In this document: positions 16,510-25,892 of the stretch, piece by piece | Layout of the letters: each line of letters starts with the position of its first letter | Position numbering within the stretch: position 1 is the stretch's first letter | Assembly: GCA_012839865.1 (NCBI GenBank) | Contig: DUMO01000043.1 | Span: 1 to 64,000, forward strand | Source of the DNA: Clostridiaceae bacterium | GTDB taxonomy: Bacteria > Bacillota > Clostridia > CAYPLH01 > DUMO01 | Reading direction: 5' to 3' | DNA length: 64,000 nucleotides | Notes under the pieces: generated by a model | Databases searched by the model: none | Told to the model about the DNA's origin: nothing | Seen by the model: only the letters and a program-made list of their open reading frames with translations | Position numbers and translations under genes: made by a program

Positions 16510-17850
16510 TTATTTCTTTTTCGATGCATTGAAGAAATGCCATACACCCAGGGTTGGAGGATTTCCTTTGTCGCCCTCCAGAAGTTCTTTATAATTCAAA
16601 GCTACTTTCTTGAAGGCATTTGCATATTCTTCAATTATTTCAGGTTTGTAATGCTTAAACCACGGTATTGTATAAACCAATGAAGCAATCTTTTCGCTAA
16701 CTGGAAGATCATTGTCAAACTCTCTTACATCTTTATTGCTGTTTGCAATTCTGGTGGGTTTTCCATGTCCATATACATCACAGGTTTTGAACAAAGCATG
16801 AGTATGCAATGCTCCGTTGCATCCGGGGAACGCTCCGTCAAAGCCTTCAGCTCTGAGTGCCTCGCAGAAACGGGTAACTGACAGTCCACCGAGTTCTTCA
16901 GGTTTGTAAATACCTCTTGCTGCATACCAACCTGCCATGTTGCTGTCTGAATCCTTAGGAGTGCGATGCGCTTTTATTCCCGGAACTCCCTCAAGGAGGT
17001 CCCAGAAGTAGTTCATTGCTTTTCTTATTTCTTCACAGCGCTGATCATAATACTTAAGCTGAACTCTTCCACAGGCAGAACTCAGCTGGTGCATACGGAA
17101 TTTGTAACCACCCAGGGGCAGCCCTGCATATGGTTTTAAGTATTCTGTCTGAATGTCTCCTGCATGGAATCTTTCATAGTGTCCAAGTGCAATTGCCCGC
17201 TCATAAATTTCACGGTCATTTGTAACCAGCATACCGCCTTCACCGACAGCCAGAGATTTTCCGGACATTAAGGACATAGCTGCAACATGACCAATGGCTC
17301 CGAGTTTTCTGCCTTTGTAAAGACCGCCCTGTGCATGGGAGACGTCTTCGATTACCTTAATATTGTACTTATTTGCAATTTCCATTATCGGATCCATATC
17401 ACAAGGATGGCCAAGGTAATGTACTACCATGATAGCCTTTGTGCGTTCTGTAATTCTGTGTTCTATATCATATGGATCTATGCACAGTGTATCAGGATTA
17501 ATATCTGCAAACACTACCGTAGCTCCAAGTGACATAGCCTGAACAGCCGATGCCCAATAGGTTACGCTGGGGCAAATCATTTCATCCCCGACACCTAATT
17601 TGCATCCATACATTGCAGCCTGCAAGGAAGCTGTTCCATTGCAGAAAGCAAGTGCATATTCAGTACCCTGCCATTGTGCAAATTCCTTTTCAAACTGCTT
17701 TGTAACATCTGTTCCGGACATTGCACCACGGCGCAGCACTTCAAGCACCGCTTCTTCATCTTCTTTTGTTATAATCGGCCAGTCAAATATATTGCCAGGA
17801 TCGCTCTGAATAGCTTTAGGGCCTCCGAAAATAGCCAGTTTACTTCCCAT
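16510..17850 (-). CDS. DegT/DnrJ/EryC1/StrS-type PLP-dependent aminotransferase
   Basis: 446 residues of the sugar aminotransferase fold. Visible are FCNGTASLQAAMYG (cofactor phosphate region), EDVSHAQGG (PLP-contacting Asp) and SLMSGKSLAVGEGG carrying the probable Schiff-base lysine, then a G-rich loop. Family members aminate nucleotide-linked keto-sugars or related cyclic substrates, but no sugar-nucleotide genes lie next to it, so the substrate is open. It has a perfect GGAGG box before the ATG. It is about 125 bases downstream of the chromate-transporter pair on the same strand. Confidence 0.88.
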   Translation of the reverse strand: MGSKLAIFGGPKAIQSDPGNIFDWPIITKEDEEAVLEVLRRGAMSGTDVTKQFEKEFAQWQGTEYALAFCNGTASLQAAMYGCKLGVGDEMICPSVTYWASAVQAMSLGATVVFADINPDTLCIDPYDIEHRITERTKAIMVVHYLGHPCDMDPIMEIANKYNIKVIEDVSHAQGGLYKGRKLGAIGHVAAMSLMSGKSLAVGEGGMLVTNDREIYERAIALGHYERFHAGDIQTEYLKPYAGLPLGGYKFRMHQLSSACGRVQLKYYDQRCEEIRKAMNYFWDLLEGVPGIKAHRTPKDSDSNMAGWYAARGIYKPEELGGLSVTRFCEALRAEGFDGAFPGCNGALHTHALFKTCDVYGHGKPTRIANSNKDVREFDNDLPVSEKIASLVYTIPWFKHYKPEIIEEYANAFKKVALNYKELLEGDKGNPPTLGVWHFFNASKKK

Positions 17851-17974
17851 TATTCATACCTCCTAAAAATTATCAGTTAACCTTTACAGGATTATAGTTC
17901 TTCCTGCTATTTTAAGTATACTATAGCAATAGAGTCTGTTCTTTGCATATTTAATTTATTCATTGATAATTTCT

Positions 17975-18565
17975 CTATTTAAAAAGTACAATGCCAAGCA
18001 ATCCTGACCCCAAAATTATAAAAATAGGATGTATCCTGGTCTTTAAGAGAAGAAAAAAAGCAGCAACTGCCAGAATCAAGCTCTTTATCTCAAAAAGCTG
18101 GTTGCCGTGAACAAATACATTCCATCCCTTTTCAATTACAGTATTCTCTGCGGCATTGACAATCCCGTTCTTCAATGCTATGCCTGTTGCGGCATAAAAT
18201 ATGATACCGGTTATTATAGGTCTTAAAACATTAAGTATTGATCTTACCATGGGGTGTTTATATATTTTAAAGAAAAAGCTTGCCACTAAAGTCACGATAA
18301 CCGCACAGGGAACCGCAATTCCCAGAAACGCAGCAACAACACCCGGAAAACCTGCCACCTTGTAGCCTAATCCCACTGCTGCATTGACTGCAACAGGACC
18401 GGGTGACATACCGGCAATGGCAATAATATCAGTCATTTCCGAAACAGTCGCCATTTTATTTCTTTCCAGCTCATTCATTAGTATGGGGAACATGACATAT
18501 CCCCCGCCAAATGAAAAAGTGCTTAATTTTGCAAACATGAAAAACAATTCTGCCAATATTCTCAT
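17975..18565 (-). CDS. Chromate transporter (CHR family), half-size subunit 2
   Basis: 196 residues, hydrophobic, with about five to six membrane segments. It has the CHR signature FGGGYVMFPIL near residue 20 and MSPGPVAVNAAVGLGY near residue 53. Half-size CHR proteins usually work as pairs encoded by adjacent genes, as here: the upstream half-gene overlaps this start by four bases. The family is named for chromate efflux, but native substrates are often unclear. Confidence 0.9.
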   Translation of the reverse strand: MRILAELFFMFAKLSTFSFGGGYVMFPILMNELERNKMATVSEMTDIIAIAGMSPGPVAVNAAVGLGYKVAGFPGVVAAFLGIAVPCAVIVTLVASFFFKIYKHPMVRSILNVLRPIITGIIFYAATGIALKNGIVNAAENTVIEKGWNVFVHGNQLFEIKSLILAVAAFFLLLKTRIHPIFIILGSGLLGIVLFK

Positions 18566-19146
18566 TTTTCTTTCACCTTGCGTTTCTCATTCTTAACACG
18601 TTTCGTCGTCTTAAAGACTGCAAGAATTACTCCCAATATTGCTCCGCTTATAATTATCGGGATAGGCTCTATATTCAGAAATGTAGCAGCCACAAAAGCC
18701 AAAACCATTATGCACAAACTAAAAATGTCTTTTACAGAAGTCCTTCCAATTTTATAGCCGGCATAGCAAATAAGACCTACTATAGCAGGATAAATCCCCC
18801 TGAAAGCTGATTTTACCACGGTGTTTGAACTCACCTGGGCAAACATTATGCTAAGCACCAATATTATAAAAACAGAAGGGGTAAGATTACCCAACAGTGC
18901 TGCAACTGTCCCGGGGATGCCTGCTATGGAATAGCCTACAAAAGCTGAAGTATTGATGGCTATTGCACCCGGAAGGGACTCAGCCACTGCAAAAATATCC
19001 ACAATTTTTTCCTTGTCAACCCATTTCTTGTTTTCAACAACTTCCCCCTCTATAAGAGGAATCATTGCATAGCCGCCACCAAAACTTATTGCTCCGAGTT
19101 TAAAAAAAGTCATATAAATATCCAAGAGTAATTTAAATCCAGCCAT
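18562..19146 (-). CDS. Chromate transporter (CHR family), half-size subunit 1
   Basis: 194 residues, the N-terminal partner of the split CHR pair. It shows FGGGYAMIPLIEGEVVENK, a PGAIAINTSAFVGY segment and several membrane helices, ending in a basic tail (KTTKRVKNEKRKVKEK). The four-base overlap with the second half indicates translational coupling. It follows guaB after a 280-base repeat-bearing spacer. The RBS is weak (GGGGAAAA). Confidence 0.9.
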   Translation of the reverse strand: MAGFKLLLDIYMTFFKLGAISFGGGYAMIPLIEGEVVENKKWVDKEKIVDIFAVAESLPGAIAINTSAFVGYSIAGIPGTVAALLGNLTPSVFIILVLSIMFAQVSSNTVVKSAFRGIYPAIVGLICYAGYKIGRTSVKDIFSLCIMVLAFVAATFLNIEPIPIIISGAILGVILAVFKTTKRVKNEKRKVKEK

Positions 19147-19250
19147 TTTTCCCCGTTACATCAAAACTTATATAACGGTTTTCCCCCTTTTTCCATCTGC
19201 CTATATTTTTTAATTATTATTGCGTTCGTTACTGTCTACAATTACTTGTT

Positions 19251-19391
19251 TGTGTTGCCAAATATTACACTGTTTGTGCTTTCGACATTGCCAGATCTGC
19301 GCTCTCAACCATTGTCGGGTTTGTTTTCAATTAAAACCCCGTTGGTGCTTTCAACCATTGCCAAGCTTGTGTTTTCATTTATCACCTGGTA
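19251..19391. repeat. Degenerate ~23-bp repeats between guaB and the chromate genes
   Basis: Six degenerate units resembling GTGCTTTCAACCATTGCC start near 19251, 19275, 19298, 19322, 19344 and 19368, spaced 22-24 bases. They are not conserved enough, and lack spacers, for CRISPR. No ORF is supported. Confidence 0.55.
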
Positions 19392-19424
19392 TTTTTCATC
19401 AACCGGCCTCAATTAATATCAATA

Positions 19425-20933
19425 TTATAATTGTCCGATATTGTCATTTTCCTTCAAAATAACGTCATGAGCTCCGCCTTCAATAATGCTGGTGGAAGAA
19501 ACAAGGGTGATCCTGGCTTTTTCATGCAATTCTTTGATTGACCTTGAACCGCAGTTGCACATGGTAGCTTTAATCTTGCTTACAGTAACATTAAGATTAT
19601 CCTTTAGCTTGCCTGCATAAGGCACATAGGAATCAACGCCTTCCTCAAAATCCATTTTTGCGTTGGCTCCATGGTCATACCTCTGCCAATTCCTTGCGCG
19701 GTTGGAACCTTCACCCCAATACTCTTTGACGTAGTTTCCTTTCAACATGACCTTTCTGGAAGGGCTTTCATCGAATCTTGCAAAATAACGTCCCATCATT
19801 ACGAAATCCGCACCCATTGCAAGAGCCAATGTTATATGATAATCATAGACTATTCCTCCGTCGGAACAAATCGGAATATATACGCCTGTTTTCTCAAAGT
19901 ACTCGTCTCTGGCTGCTGCAACATCAATAAGGGCTGTAGCCTGGCCTCTTCCTATCCCTTTCTGCTCCCTGGTTATGCAGATGGCTCCACCGCCTATTCC
20001 AACTTTAATAAAATCAGCACCTGCTTCCGCCAGGTAGAGGAATCCTTCCCTGTCAACCACATTGCCGGCTCCTACTTTAACTTCGCCGTTATATGTCTCT
20101 TTTATGAACTTGATTGTATCGGACTGCCATTCGGAGAAACCATCGGAAGAATCTATACAGAGGATGTCCGCACCCGCCTCCACCAGGGCCGGTACTCTTT
20201 CCCTGTAATCCCTTGTATTTATACCTGCACCTACAACATACCTCTTATGTTCATCCAAAAGCTCAAGGGGATTTTCCTTATGCGCATCATAGTCTTTTCT
20301 GAAAACCAGATATACCAGGTTTCCACTTTTGCTTACGATGGGCAGGCAATTCAGCTTGTGGTCCCATATCATGTCATTTGCCTCACTCAGGCTTATTCCT
20401 TCCTCCCCGTATATCAGGTGTTCAAAGGGTGTCATAAACTCTTTTACTTTTCTGTCCAAAGGGAATCTGCTTACCCTGTAGTCCCTGCTGGTAACAAGCC
20501 CCATAAGTTTTCCTGCCGGAGAACCATCATCTGTAACTGCTATTGTTCCATGGCCTGTTCTGGCTTTTAAAGCAAGAACGTCAGCTAAAGTATTTTCAGG
20601 TGTCAGGTTGGAATCGCTCACAACAAAACCTGCTTTATACTTTTTTGTTTTCCTTACCATTTCTGCCTGAGAAGAAATAGCTTGGGAACAATAGATAAAA
20701 GAAATCCCCCCGCATCTTGCAAGTGCAATTGCCATATTATGGTCAGACACTGCCTGCATTATTGAAGACGCAAAGGGGAGGTTGATATATAGCGGTGAGT
20801 CTTCGCCTTTTTTGAATTTGACAATAGGTGTTCTAAGACTTACATTATCCGGTACGCAATCTTTTGTGGTTAAATTTGGAATTAGCAAATATTCATTAAA
20901 AGTCCTTGAAGGCTCATTAAAATAATATGCCAT
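19425..20933 (-). CDS. guaB: IMP dehydrogenase, trichomonad-like clade
   Basis: 502 residues. It oxidises IMP to XMP with NAD+, the committed step to GMP. A (beta/alpha)8 barrel is interrupted by a CBS pair (about residues 105-220). The catalytic Cys sits in [20 protein letters not shown], and the mobile flap carries the Arg-Tyr dyad ([10 protein letters not shown]). The N terminus ([19 protein letters not shown]) and the MCNCGSRS and EGGAHDVI blocks match the Tritrichomonas-type IMPDH as I recall it more than standard bacterial GuaB. A GGAGG box precedes the ATG. It has its own sigma-A promoter and a long leader. Confidence 0.95.
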   Translation of the reverse strand: MAYYFNEPSRTFNEYLLIPNLTTKDCVPDNVSLRTPIVKFKKGEDSPLYINLPFASSIMQAVSDHNMAIALARCGGISFIYCSQAISSQAEMVRKTKKYKAGFVVSDSNLTPENTLADVLALKARTGHGTIAVTDDGSPAGKLMGLVTSRDYRVSRFPLDRKVKEFMTPFEHLIYGEEGISLSEANDMIWDHKLNCLPIVSKSGNLVYLVFRKDYDAHKENPLELLDEHKRYVVGAGINTRDYRERVPALVEAGADILCIDSSDGFSEWQSDTIKFIKETYNGEVKVGAGNVVDREGFLYLAEAGADFIKVGIGGGAICITREQKGIGRGQATALIDVAAARDEYFEKTGVYIPICSDGGIVYDYHITLALAMGADFVMMGRYFARFDESPSRKVMLKGNYVKEYWGEGSNRARNWQRYDHGANAKMDFEEGVDSYVPYAGKLKDNLNVTVSKIKATMCNCGSRSIKELHEKARITLVSSTSIIEGGAHDVILKENDNIGQL

Positions 20934-21060
20934 GGCTACACTCCTCCTTATAAATTCCTGGATTGATTATGGAAAAATTAAAACCAAAAACACCCTGTAA
21001 AACCTTTGTTATCAGGTTACCGGCGGTTTTTTACAGTTTTCTCAAAAGACCATTTTAAGA

Positions 21061-21089
21061 ATTTTACTACAGAGATAAGCATATGTCAA
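21061..21089 (-). promoter_or_regulatory. Sigma-A promoter of guaB
   Basis: Minus strand: TTGACA (21084-21089), a 17-base spacer, TAAAAT (21061-21066). This leaves a leader of about 120 bases containing a hairpin CTGTAAAA...TTTTACAG near 20998-21038. No purine riboswitch core was recognised. Confidence 0.8.
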
Positions 21090-21199
21090 ATCAAATTTTT
21101 TATCCATTATTGCCGGATATGTTTAATTTGGCTTGCAAGTGGTGACCATATTCAGGTTTCCACTCCCACATCGTCTTCCGTATTAGCAAAACAATATGC

Positions 21200-21236
21200 A
21201 AAAAAGCAGCTAAAACTTCATGTCTTTAGCTGCTTT
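21200..21236 (-). terminator. Terminator downstream of tRNA-fMet
   Basis: Minus strand stem AGCAGCTAAA ... TTTAGCTGCT followed by T6, beginning about 12 bases after the tRNA 3' end. Confidence 0.88.
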
Positions 21237-21246
21237 CTGCATATTT

Positions 21247-21322
<76 letters not shown>

Positions 21323-21553
21323 TCGTTATTAAAATTTCCGGGTACTATTTATGCCCCGCAATAAGTTATTATATCACCTTTCGAATAATAATGCAAGTAA
21401 ATTGAACTTTTTTCTTACTTGCAACTTCTGCCAAATCAGTCAAAATACCATTTTCCATATTGGAAAAGCAAAGCTTGTTTCTTTGAAATAGTTGTCAAAC
21501 CAGGTGTCAACCCTGAAAATTTAAATAGGGTAAAACCCCAAAACCCTTGATAT

Positions 21554-21642
21554 TGGTGCCGGAGACCGGAATCGAACCGGTACGAAGTTTTAGCTTCGCA
21601 GGATTTTAAGTCCTGTGCGTCTGCCTGTTCCGCCACTCCGGC
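21554..21642 (-). tRNA. tRNA-Leu (TAA)
   Basis: Minus strand class II tRNA of 89 bases: GCCGGAG/CTCCGGC acceptor, anticodon TAA in AGGACTTAAAATCCT, a long variable arm hairpin (CGAAGCTAAAACTTCG), a GGTTCGATTCC T arm and an encoded CCA. Confidence 0.97.
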
Positions 21643-22178
21643 GTATCATATGGCATTTGAAATCCTACCCTTTAATATTGCATACAGGATTTTTCAGTCA
21701 CTAAAGCTGATCCTGCATGCCTTGACGCTTAATAAGTATAGCATCGCAAGCCGTTAAATGCAAGTGGTTTTTAAGAATTTTCCGAAGCAAATTTTACTAC
21801 CGGCAACTGTTCAAAAAATGAACGATTAACCCAAATACGTCGGCATTTACAGGAAATATAAAAAATTATTTTACGAATATCCTTGCAGCTTCCTGCAATG
21901 AAAATTTATGGAGTCCCTTAAAAGCAGGTATATTCCTCCACACTCAAGATAAAAAAAGTTCTGCATCAATGTGCTGTAGGCATGGCATTTCCACAGAAAG
22001 AAAAAAGCATGTTCCCGGCAATATGGCACAGAATAGACAGCTTTGGAATGTGTCAACAGCATATTCAGCATCAGCAAAAGGCAATAGAACATAAAAGCAT
22101 GATAGCCAACAATATCAAGCTGCCTTGTTACATACATTTATTCATTTGTTTTAGGGCGGTTACAAAAAAAGTTGGGAT
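21643..22178. other. Intergenic region with no supported gene
   Basis: About 535 bases. Short overlapping reading frames on both strands (for example 21871-22137 on the minus strand, hydrophobic and without a ribosome site) look accidental. No repeat or structured RNA was recognised. Confidence 0.5.
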
Positions 22179-22601
22179 TTAAACCCTGGTAAGTCTTCTG
22201 TACCCACCGCCACCGCGTTTTGATTCAAAGTTTTTCTTAAGATCCCCCAGTTTCTCGTCACTGTCCTTCAGAAACTTTGACAGCTTATCCTCAAAGGACA
22301 TAGCATCCGGACGCTTCTTTGAATCATTGTCATTGCTTGGCTTTGGCCGTTCTTCCACTTGCACAGGTTCCAATGCTTTTTTTATGGAGAGACTGATTTT
22401 CCCATTTTTGTCAATAGACATGACCTTAACGGTAACTGTTTGTTTTTCCTTGAGGTGATTATTCACATCCTTAACATACTCTTTTGAAATTTCTGAAATG
22501 TGAACCAATCCTGTTTTTCCTCCAGGTAGTTGGACAAAGGCTCCAAAATTTGTGATTCCTGAAACCTTACCTTCAAGAACATCGCCAACTCTTACCTGCA
22601 T
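22179..22601 (-). CDS. yabR: S1-domain RNA-binding protein (YabR-like)
   Basis: 140 residues. Residues 1-70 form an S1 RNA-binding domain (VGDVLEGKVSGITNFGAFVQL ... GLVHISEIS). Charged, probably disordered linkers (KKRPDAMSFEDKLSKFLKD) and an Arg/Gly-rich end follow. Homologues follow divIC in B. subtilis and may bind ribosomal or other RNA. GGAGG lies about eleven bases before the ATG. It is the last gene of the yab cluster in this window; spoIIE does not follow, as tRNA genes come next. Confidence 0.9.
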   Translation of the reverse strand: MQVRVGDVLEGKVSGITNFGAFVQLPGGKTGLVHISEISKEYVKDVNNHLKEKQTVTVKVMSIDKNGKISLSIKKALEPVQVEERPKPSNDNDSKKRPDAMSFEDKLSKFLKDSDEKLGDLKKNFESKRGGGGYRRLTRV

Positions 22602-22873
22602 AAAATGTGTGTTCCTCCTTATTGAAATAGCAATTATATTTTACATGACTTTGAGTTAAACTAAAAATCTCAATATTATCTGCAACGGTGATGGATACTT
22701 AAGAAAAGACATTTGCTGGTTTTCTCCGGCTTTTTATACTCAAAATCAAATATGTTTATATCATATAGTATAAATACCTATTTAGTCAAGCATTTACTTT
22801 GTTTGAACAGATATTCCCATTAAGATATGCATTTTTAAGTGCAATTTTCCCCGAATGGCAACCTTGTGGTAAC

Positions 22874-23152
22874 TTATTCATTCACATCAATAAAAATTTT
22901 CTCTCCTGCCTTTACCATGCCCAGTTTTTCACGGGCAATTCTTTCTACATATTCATGTGTATATAAAGTCTCCTTCTGCATAAGAAGGTCCTCATTCAAT
23001 CGACGCTCTTCGGCTATTGCCTCCTGAAGCTGCAACAGCTCCCTGTTCTTACTGTTCAGTATTCTTTGCTGTTCATACATTTTGAACGAAAAGTACCCTA
23101 AGAAAGCGGAAATTAACAGTACCTTTATTATAGTATTTTTTCTTTTGTTCAT
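22874..23152 (-). CDS. divIC: Septum formation initiator (DivIC/FtsB-type)
   Basis: About 92 residues: a short basic N terminus, one membrane helix (IIKVLLISAFLGYFSF), then a coiled coil (residues about 30-65) and a C-terminal motif HEYVERIAREKLGMVKAGE typical of DivIC/FtsB. It is a bitopic divisome protein that complexes with FtsL and DivIB to activate septal wall synthesis. The frame extends 25 codons upstream, but MNKRKN has the best AGGTG box. Position after yabQ matches Bacillus divIC. Confidence 0.9.
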   Translation of the reverse strand: MNKRKNTIIKVLLISAFLGYFSFKMYEQQRILNSKNRELLQLQEAIAEERRLNEDLLMQKETLYTHEYVERIAREKLGMVKAGEKIFIDVNE

Positions 23153-23317
23153 AATAAACACCTGAATAACAAAATTTATTTTTAATAACGGTTTCCGCCC
23201 GAAAAGCAAGTCAGGCATATTTAACATATAGTAAAATTGCTTATAATAATTTTTTTGTAACGCCTACTGCTTGATAACCTTATATTAATTCTACATAAAC
23301 AGGACAATTCCTTTATT

Positions 23318-23836
23318 TTAAACCTTTTTCCTGAAATTTTTTATTATTCTTGCCCATACTCGCATTCGTGACATATTTATTCTATGCACAGTTCTTATTT
23401 TGCGAAACACTTTTTTGAATATCTTTTGAAGTAGATTCAAGGGTACAGCCAATATCCTGCATATCAACCTTACAGGATATGTTGCAACCAAAATGATCAT
23501 TTTTGCAACTCCGGCAGCAAAATTGATAACACAAACCAAAGAGGTTACAATCACCCTGCTGAAAAGGACAATATACAAAAATGCGCCCAAGGCGCTTCCA
23601 AAAATTATGTATCCCCTAAATTCACCGTCATTGTATAAATAAATGACCATAAACATGATCACGGCGACCATAATCCAGAATAAGATATCTTCTATGTACA
23701 GCGCAATTGTTCCGGTGGAGATAATTTTCCGCTTTATCCTGAAGGTGTCGTAAACAAATGCAATCAACACTCCTCCAACCAATGCGCATAAGAAAATATA
23801 TGCTTGACTGTATATTGAAGCCGGCAATATTATCAC
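23318..23836 (-). CDS. yabQ: Spore cortex biosynthesis protein YabQ
   Basis: Membrane protein with about four hydrophobic segments and a basic C-terminal tail. YabQ is needed for spore cortex formation and localises to the outer forespore membrane. Identity comes from the FVYDTFRIKRKI and EDILFWIMVAVIMF blocks and from its place between yabP and divIC. The open frame runs upstream to 23968 and overlaps yabP by 65 bases; those extra residues are likely yabP shadow. No start has a clean RBS: GTG at 23836 or TTG at 23827 are plausible and the true start is uncertain. Confidence 0.85.
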   Translation of the reverse strand: MIILPASIYSQAYIFLCALVGGVLIAFVYDTFRIKRKIISTGTIALYIEDILFWIMVAVIMFMVIYLYNDGEFRGYIIFGSALGAFLYIVLFSRVIVTSLVCVINFAAGVAKMIILVATYPVRLICRILAVPLNLLQKIFKKVFRKIRTVHRINMSRMRVWARIIKNFRKKV

Positions 23837-23903
23837 CAATCCTGTCCGGGTAATATATCCTTGCTTGTCTTTCCTGGCCACCCTTATAAAGATGCTGGCC
23901 GGG

Positions 23904-24194
23904 TTATTTGAATAATTTCCCGAAAAAGCCTCCCCCTCCTGATTTGGATTGCTTATCATCATATTCACAGCTGACTATGTCACCTTCAATATCAAGCTCA
24001 GCATTTTCAAGATTCAATTTGCTGATATGCAAATCATTGCCTCTTATTATAAGTATCCCAAGTTCGGTATCCACAACAACACATTCATCATTAAAGCTGT
24101 CAACGTCAATTACGCCGGTAATGCTCAACTTCTCCCGGTTTTCTATAACCAGATTCTGTGTTTTAGGTCTGGCAATCTTTCTTTCATCAGCCAA
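23904..24194 (-). CDS. yabP: Sporulation protein YabP
   Basis: 96 residues, a small beta-rich protein (RKIARPKTQNLVIENREKLS ... GILIIRGNDLHISKLN) of the YabP/YqfC family, required for spore formation in the mother cell. It starts with UUG eight bases after a GGAGGG box. It precedes yabQ as in Bacillus. In many relatives an S4-domain gene (yabO/rqcP) lies just upstream, but none is seen here. Confidence 0.92.
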   Translation of the reverse strand: MADERKIARPKTQNLVIENREKLSITGVIDVDSFNDECVVVDTELGILIIRGNDLHISKLNLENAELDIEGDIVSCEYDDKQSKSGGGGFFGKLFK

Positions 24195-24412
24195 TTTTTA
24201 ACCCTCCTTAGCATTAACTTTTTATTTAAGGCCGGTGTTTCAACCCCATGTCCTAAAGTAGACAACCGGCTTATCCATAAAGATATTTATGCATGTACAA
24301 ATGTAAAAATGACAACAAATTAAAAACCAGCCTTTCCACCCGATTGCCGGGAGCCTGGGAAGCCGGTTTCCAGTCCTTATATTTCCCGAGAGCACATAAG
24401 ACAAACATGTTG

Positions 24413-24438
24413 AAAAAGGCGCAGTTAAAAACTGCGCC
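24413..24438 (-). terminator. Terminator downstream of hup
   Basis: Minus strand perfect stem GGCGCAGTT-TTT-AACTGCGCC followed by T5. Confidence 0.85.
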
Positions 24439-24556
24439 CTTTCCATAGGAAACTCCTTTTTAAAGAAAGTGCCTTATCACCGGATTGATCCAGTTTGTTG
24501 TCTTGCGCCCTTGCACGAAACTCCTTCTTAAAGAAAGTGCCTTATCACGTTCCGGT
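24432..24556. repeat. Direct repeat of about 50 bases
   Basis: Two copies with the shared core GAAACTCCTT(T/C)TTAAAGAAAG and GTGCCTTATCAC, starting TGCGCCC, period 68 bases. One copy runs into the hup terminator arm, suggesting local duplication of the 3' untranslated region. Confidence 0.65.
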
Positions 24557-24618
24557 ATAAGTCCGGTTTATATGGAAGCACCTTTTCAAGCTAAAATACG
24601 AAATCCGCCGGTAAAACT

Positions 24619-24894
24619 TTATTGGTTAAGCATATCCTTCAGCATTTTTCCTGCCTTGAAGACAGGCGCCCTTGAAGCAGGTATGGTTATTTCTTCTTTT
24701 GTCTGGGGATTTCTGCCCTTCCTCTCAGGTCTTTCCCTTACTTCAAAAGAACCAAAGCCTACCAGTTGAACCTTTTCGTTCTTGGACAAAGCTTCTTCAA
24801 TGCTTTCCATGAAAGCATTTATTGCTTTTTCCGCATCCTTTTTCGGCAAGTTGCTTTTTTCCGCAACACTGTTGATAAGATCAGTCTTATTCAT
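24619..24894 (-). CDS. hup: DNA-binding protein HU
   Basis: 91 residues, histone-like nucleoid protein. It has the classical [20 protein letters not shown] start, the [20 protein letters not shown] arm that intercalates DNA and a PAFKAGK-type end ([14 protein letters not shown]). A perfect GGAGG box marks the ATG at 24894; the 50 residues of open frame upstream are not translated. It follows mazG on the same strand, as in many Clostridia. Confidence 0.97.
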   Translation of the reverse strand: MNKTDLINSVAEKSNLPKKDAEKAINAFMESIEEALSKNEKVQLVGFGSFEVRERPERKGRNPQTKEEITIPASRAPVFKAGKMLKDMLNQ

Positions 24895-25091
24895 ATATAC
24901 CTCCTGCAAAATAATTATTCTTCTTACACCAAAGCGGGAAATATCTTCTGTCTTCACGGGAGTGCCGCTTAAAGCATACTTTCGCCATGTATGCAAAATG
25001 TATGCGTTAAACCATAGCATTTTCCGCGTGCAAATTATTAACAATTGCCTGCAAAGTCATTATTCCCAACTTCTATAAGATTTAGACACTA

Positions 25092-25892
25092 TCAGTTATT
25101 TTCTTGGGCAAAAATTATCTTTGCCTCGTCCCAGAGCTTGTCCATTTCGGCAAGGGTCATGTATTTGAGCTCCCTGCCCTGCTTCTTGCTTTTGGCTTCA
25201 ACATATTCAAACCGTTTAATGAACTTGTTAATCGTTCCTGTTAATGCAAGCTCGGGATGAACATCAAGAAACCTTGCCAGGTTTACAATTGAAAAAAGCA
25301 CATCGCCCAATTCATCCTCAATCCTGGTTTTCTCTTCACTTGCATATACGCTTTTAAGCTCCCTTATCTCTTCGTCTACCTTTGAAAACACATCTTCTAT
25401 CTTATCCCAATCAAATCCAACCTGGGCGGCTTTCTGCTGTATCTTGTAACTTCGCATGAGGGCGGGAAGGTTCGAAGGCACATCCTTCAATACTTCCGTT
25501 TGAGTCCTAATCCCTTTTTCCTTCTTTTTATTGATTTCCCATCTGTCCACTACATCCTGCGCAGTTTTCGCAATATCCTGACCGAAGACATGTGTATGCC
25601 TTTGTATCATTTTGCGGCATATCCCTGTGATAACCGTGTTTATATCAAATTTGCCTTCTTCTGTTGCTATCTGGGACAAAAAAACAATCTGAAGAAGCAG
25701 ATCTCCCAGTTCCTCGGACAACTTTCCGCTGTCTTCAAGATCTATTGCTTCCAGAACTTCATAGGTTTCTTCAATAAGATACTTTTTCAGATCTTTATAC
25801 GATTGCTCCCTGTCCCACGGACATCCTTTGCCGCTTCTTAAAAATTTCATTATCTCAACCAGGTCATTAAAGCTATACGCATCTTTCAGCAT
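25092..25892 (-). CDS. mazG: Nucleoside triphosphate pyrophosphohydrolase MazG
   Basis: 266 residues with two tandem MazG folds. The first carries CPWDREQSY, EETYEV and EELGDLLLQIVF (metal-binding EExx(E/D)), the second IEDELGDVLFSIVN. It hydrolyses non-canonical or regulatory NTPs to NMP and pyrophosphate (house-cleaning). The Bacillus counterpart YabN has an added N-terminal methylase-like domain that is absent here. A GGAGG box precedes the ATG. Position between spoVT and hup fits the yab cluster. Confidence 0.95.
   Translation of the reverse strand: MLKDAYSFNDLVEIMKFLRSGKGCPWDREQSYKDLKKYLIEETYEVLEAIDLEDSGKLSEELGDLLLQIVFLSQIATEEGKFDINTVITGICRKMIQRHTHVFGQDIAKTAQDVVDRWEINKKKEKGIRTQTEVLKDVPSNLPALMRSYKIQQKAAQVGFDWDKIEDVFSKVDEEIRELKSVYASEEKTRIEDELGDVLFSIVNLARFLDVHPELALTGTINKFIKRFEYVEAKSKKQGRELKYMTLAEMDKLWDEAKIIFAQENN

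Larger units (their letters stand above)
24195..24618. other. Intergenic region between hup and yabP
   Basis: About 420 bases. It holds the hup terminator (24413-24438) and a duplicated segment of about 50 bases (24432-24483 and 24503-24556, period 68, core AAAGAAAGTGCCTTATCAC). No S4-domain ORF is present. Confidence 0.6.

Noticed and set aside
19251-19391. Short periodic repeats as a CRISPR array
   Set aside because: Units are too degenerate, there are no unique spacers of 30-40 bases, and no cas genes lie nearby.
20934-21060. Purine or other riboswitch in the guaB leader
   Set aside because: Only a simple hairpin is visible; the conserved purine-riboswitch junction and loop sequences were not found.
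21871-22137. 88-codon hydrophobic minus-strand frame as a small membrane protein
   Set aside because: No ribosome-binding site, no recognisable motif, and an overlapping plus-strand frame of similar length; likely chance.
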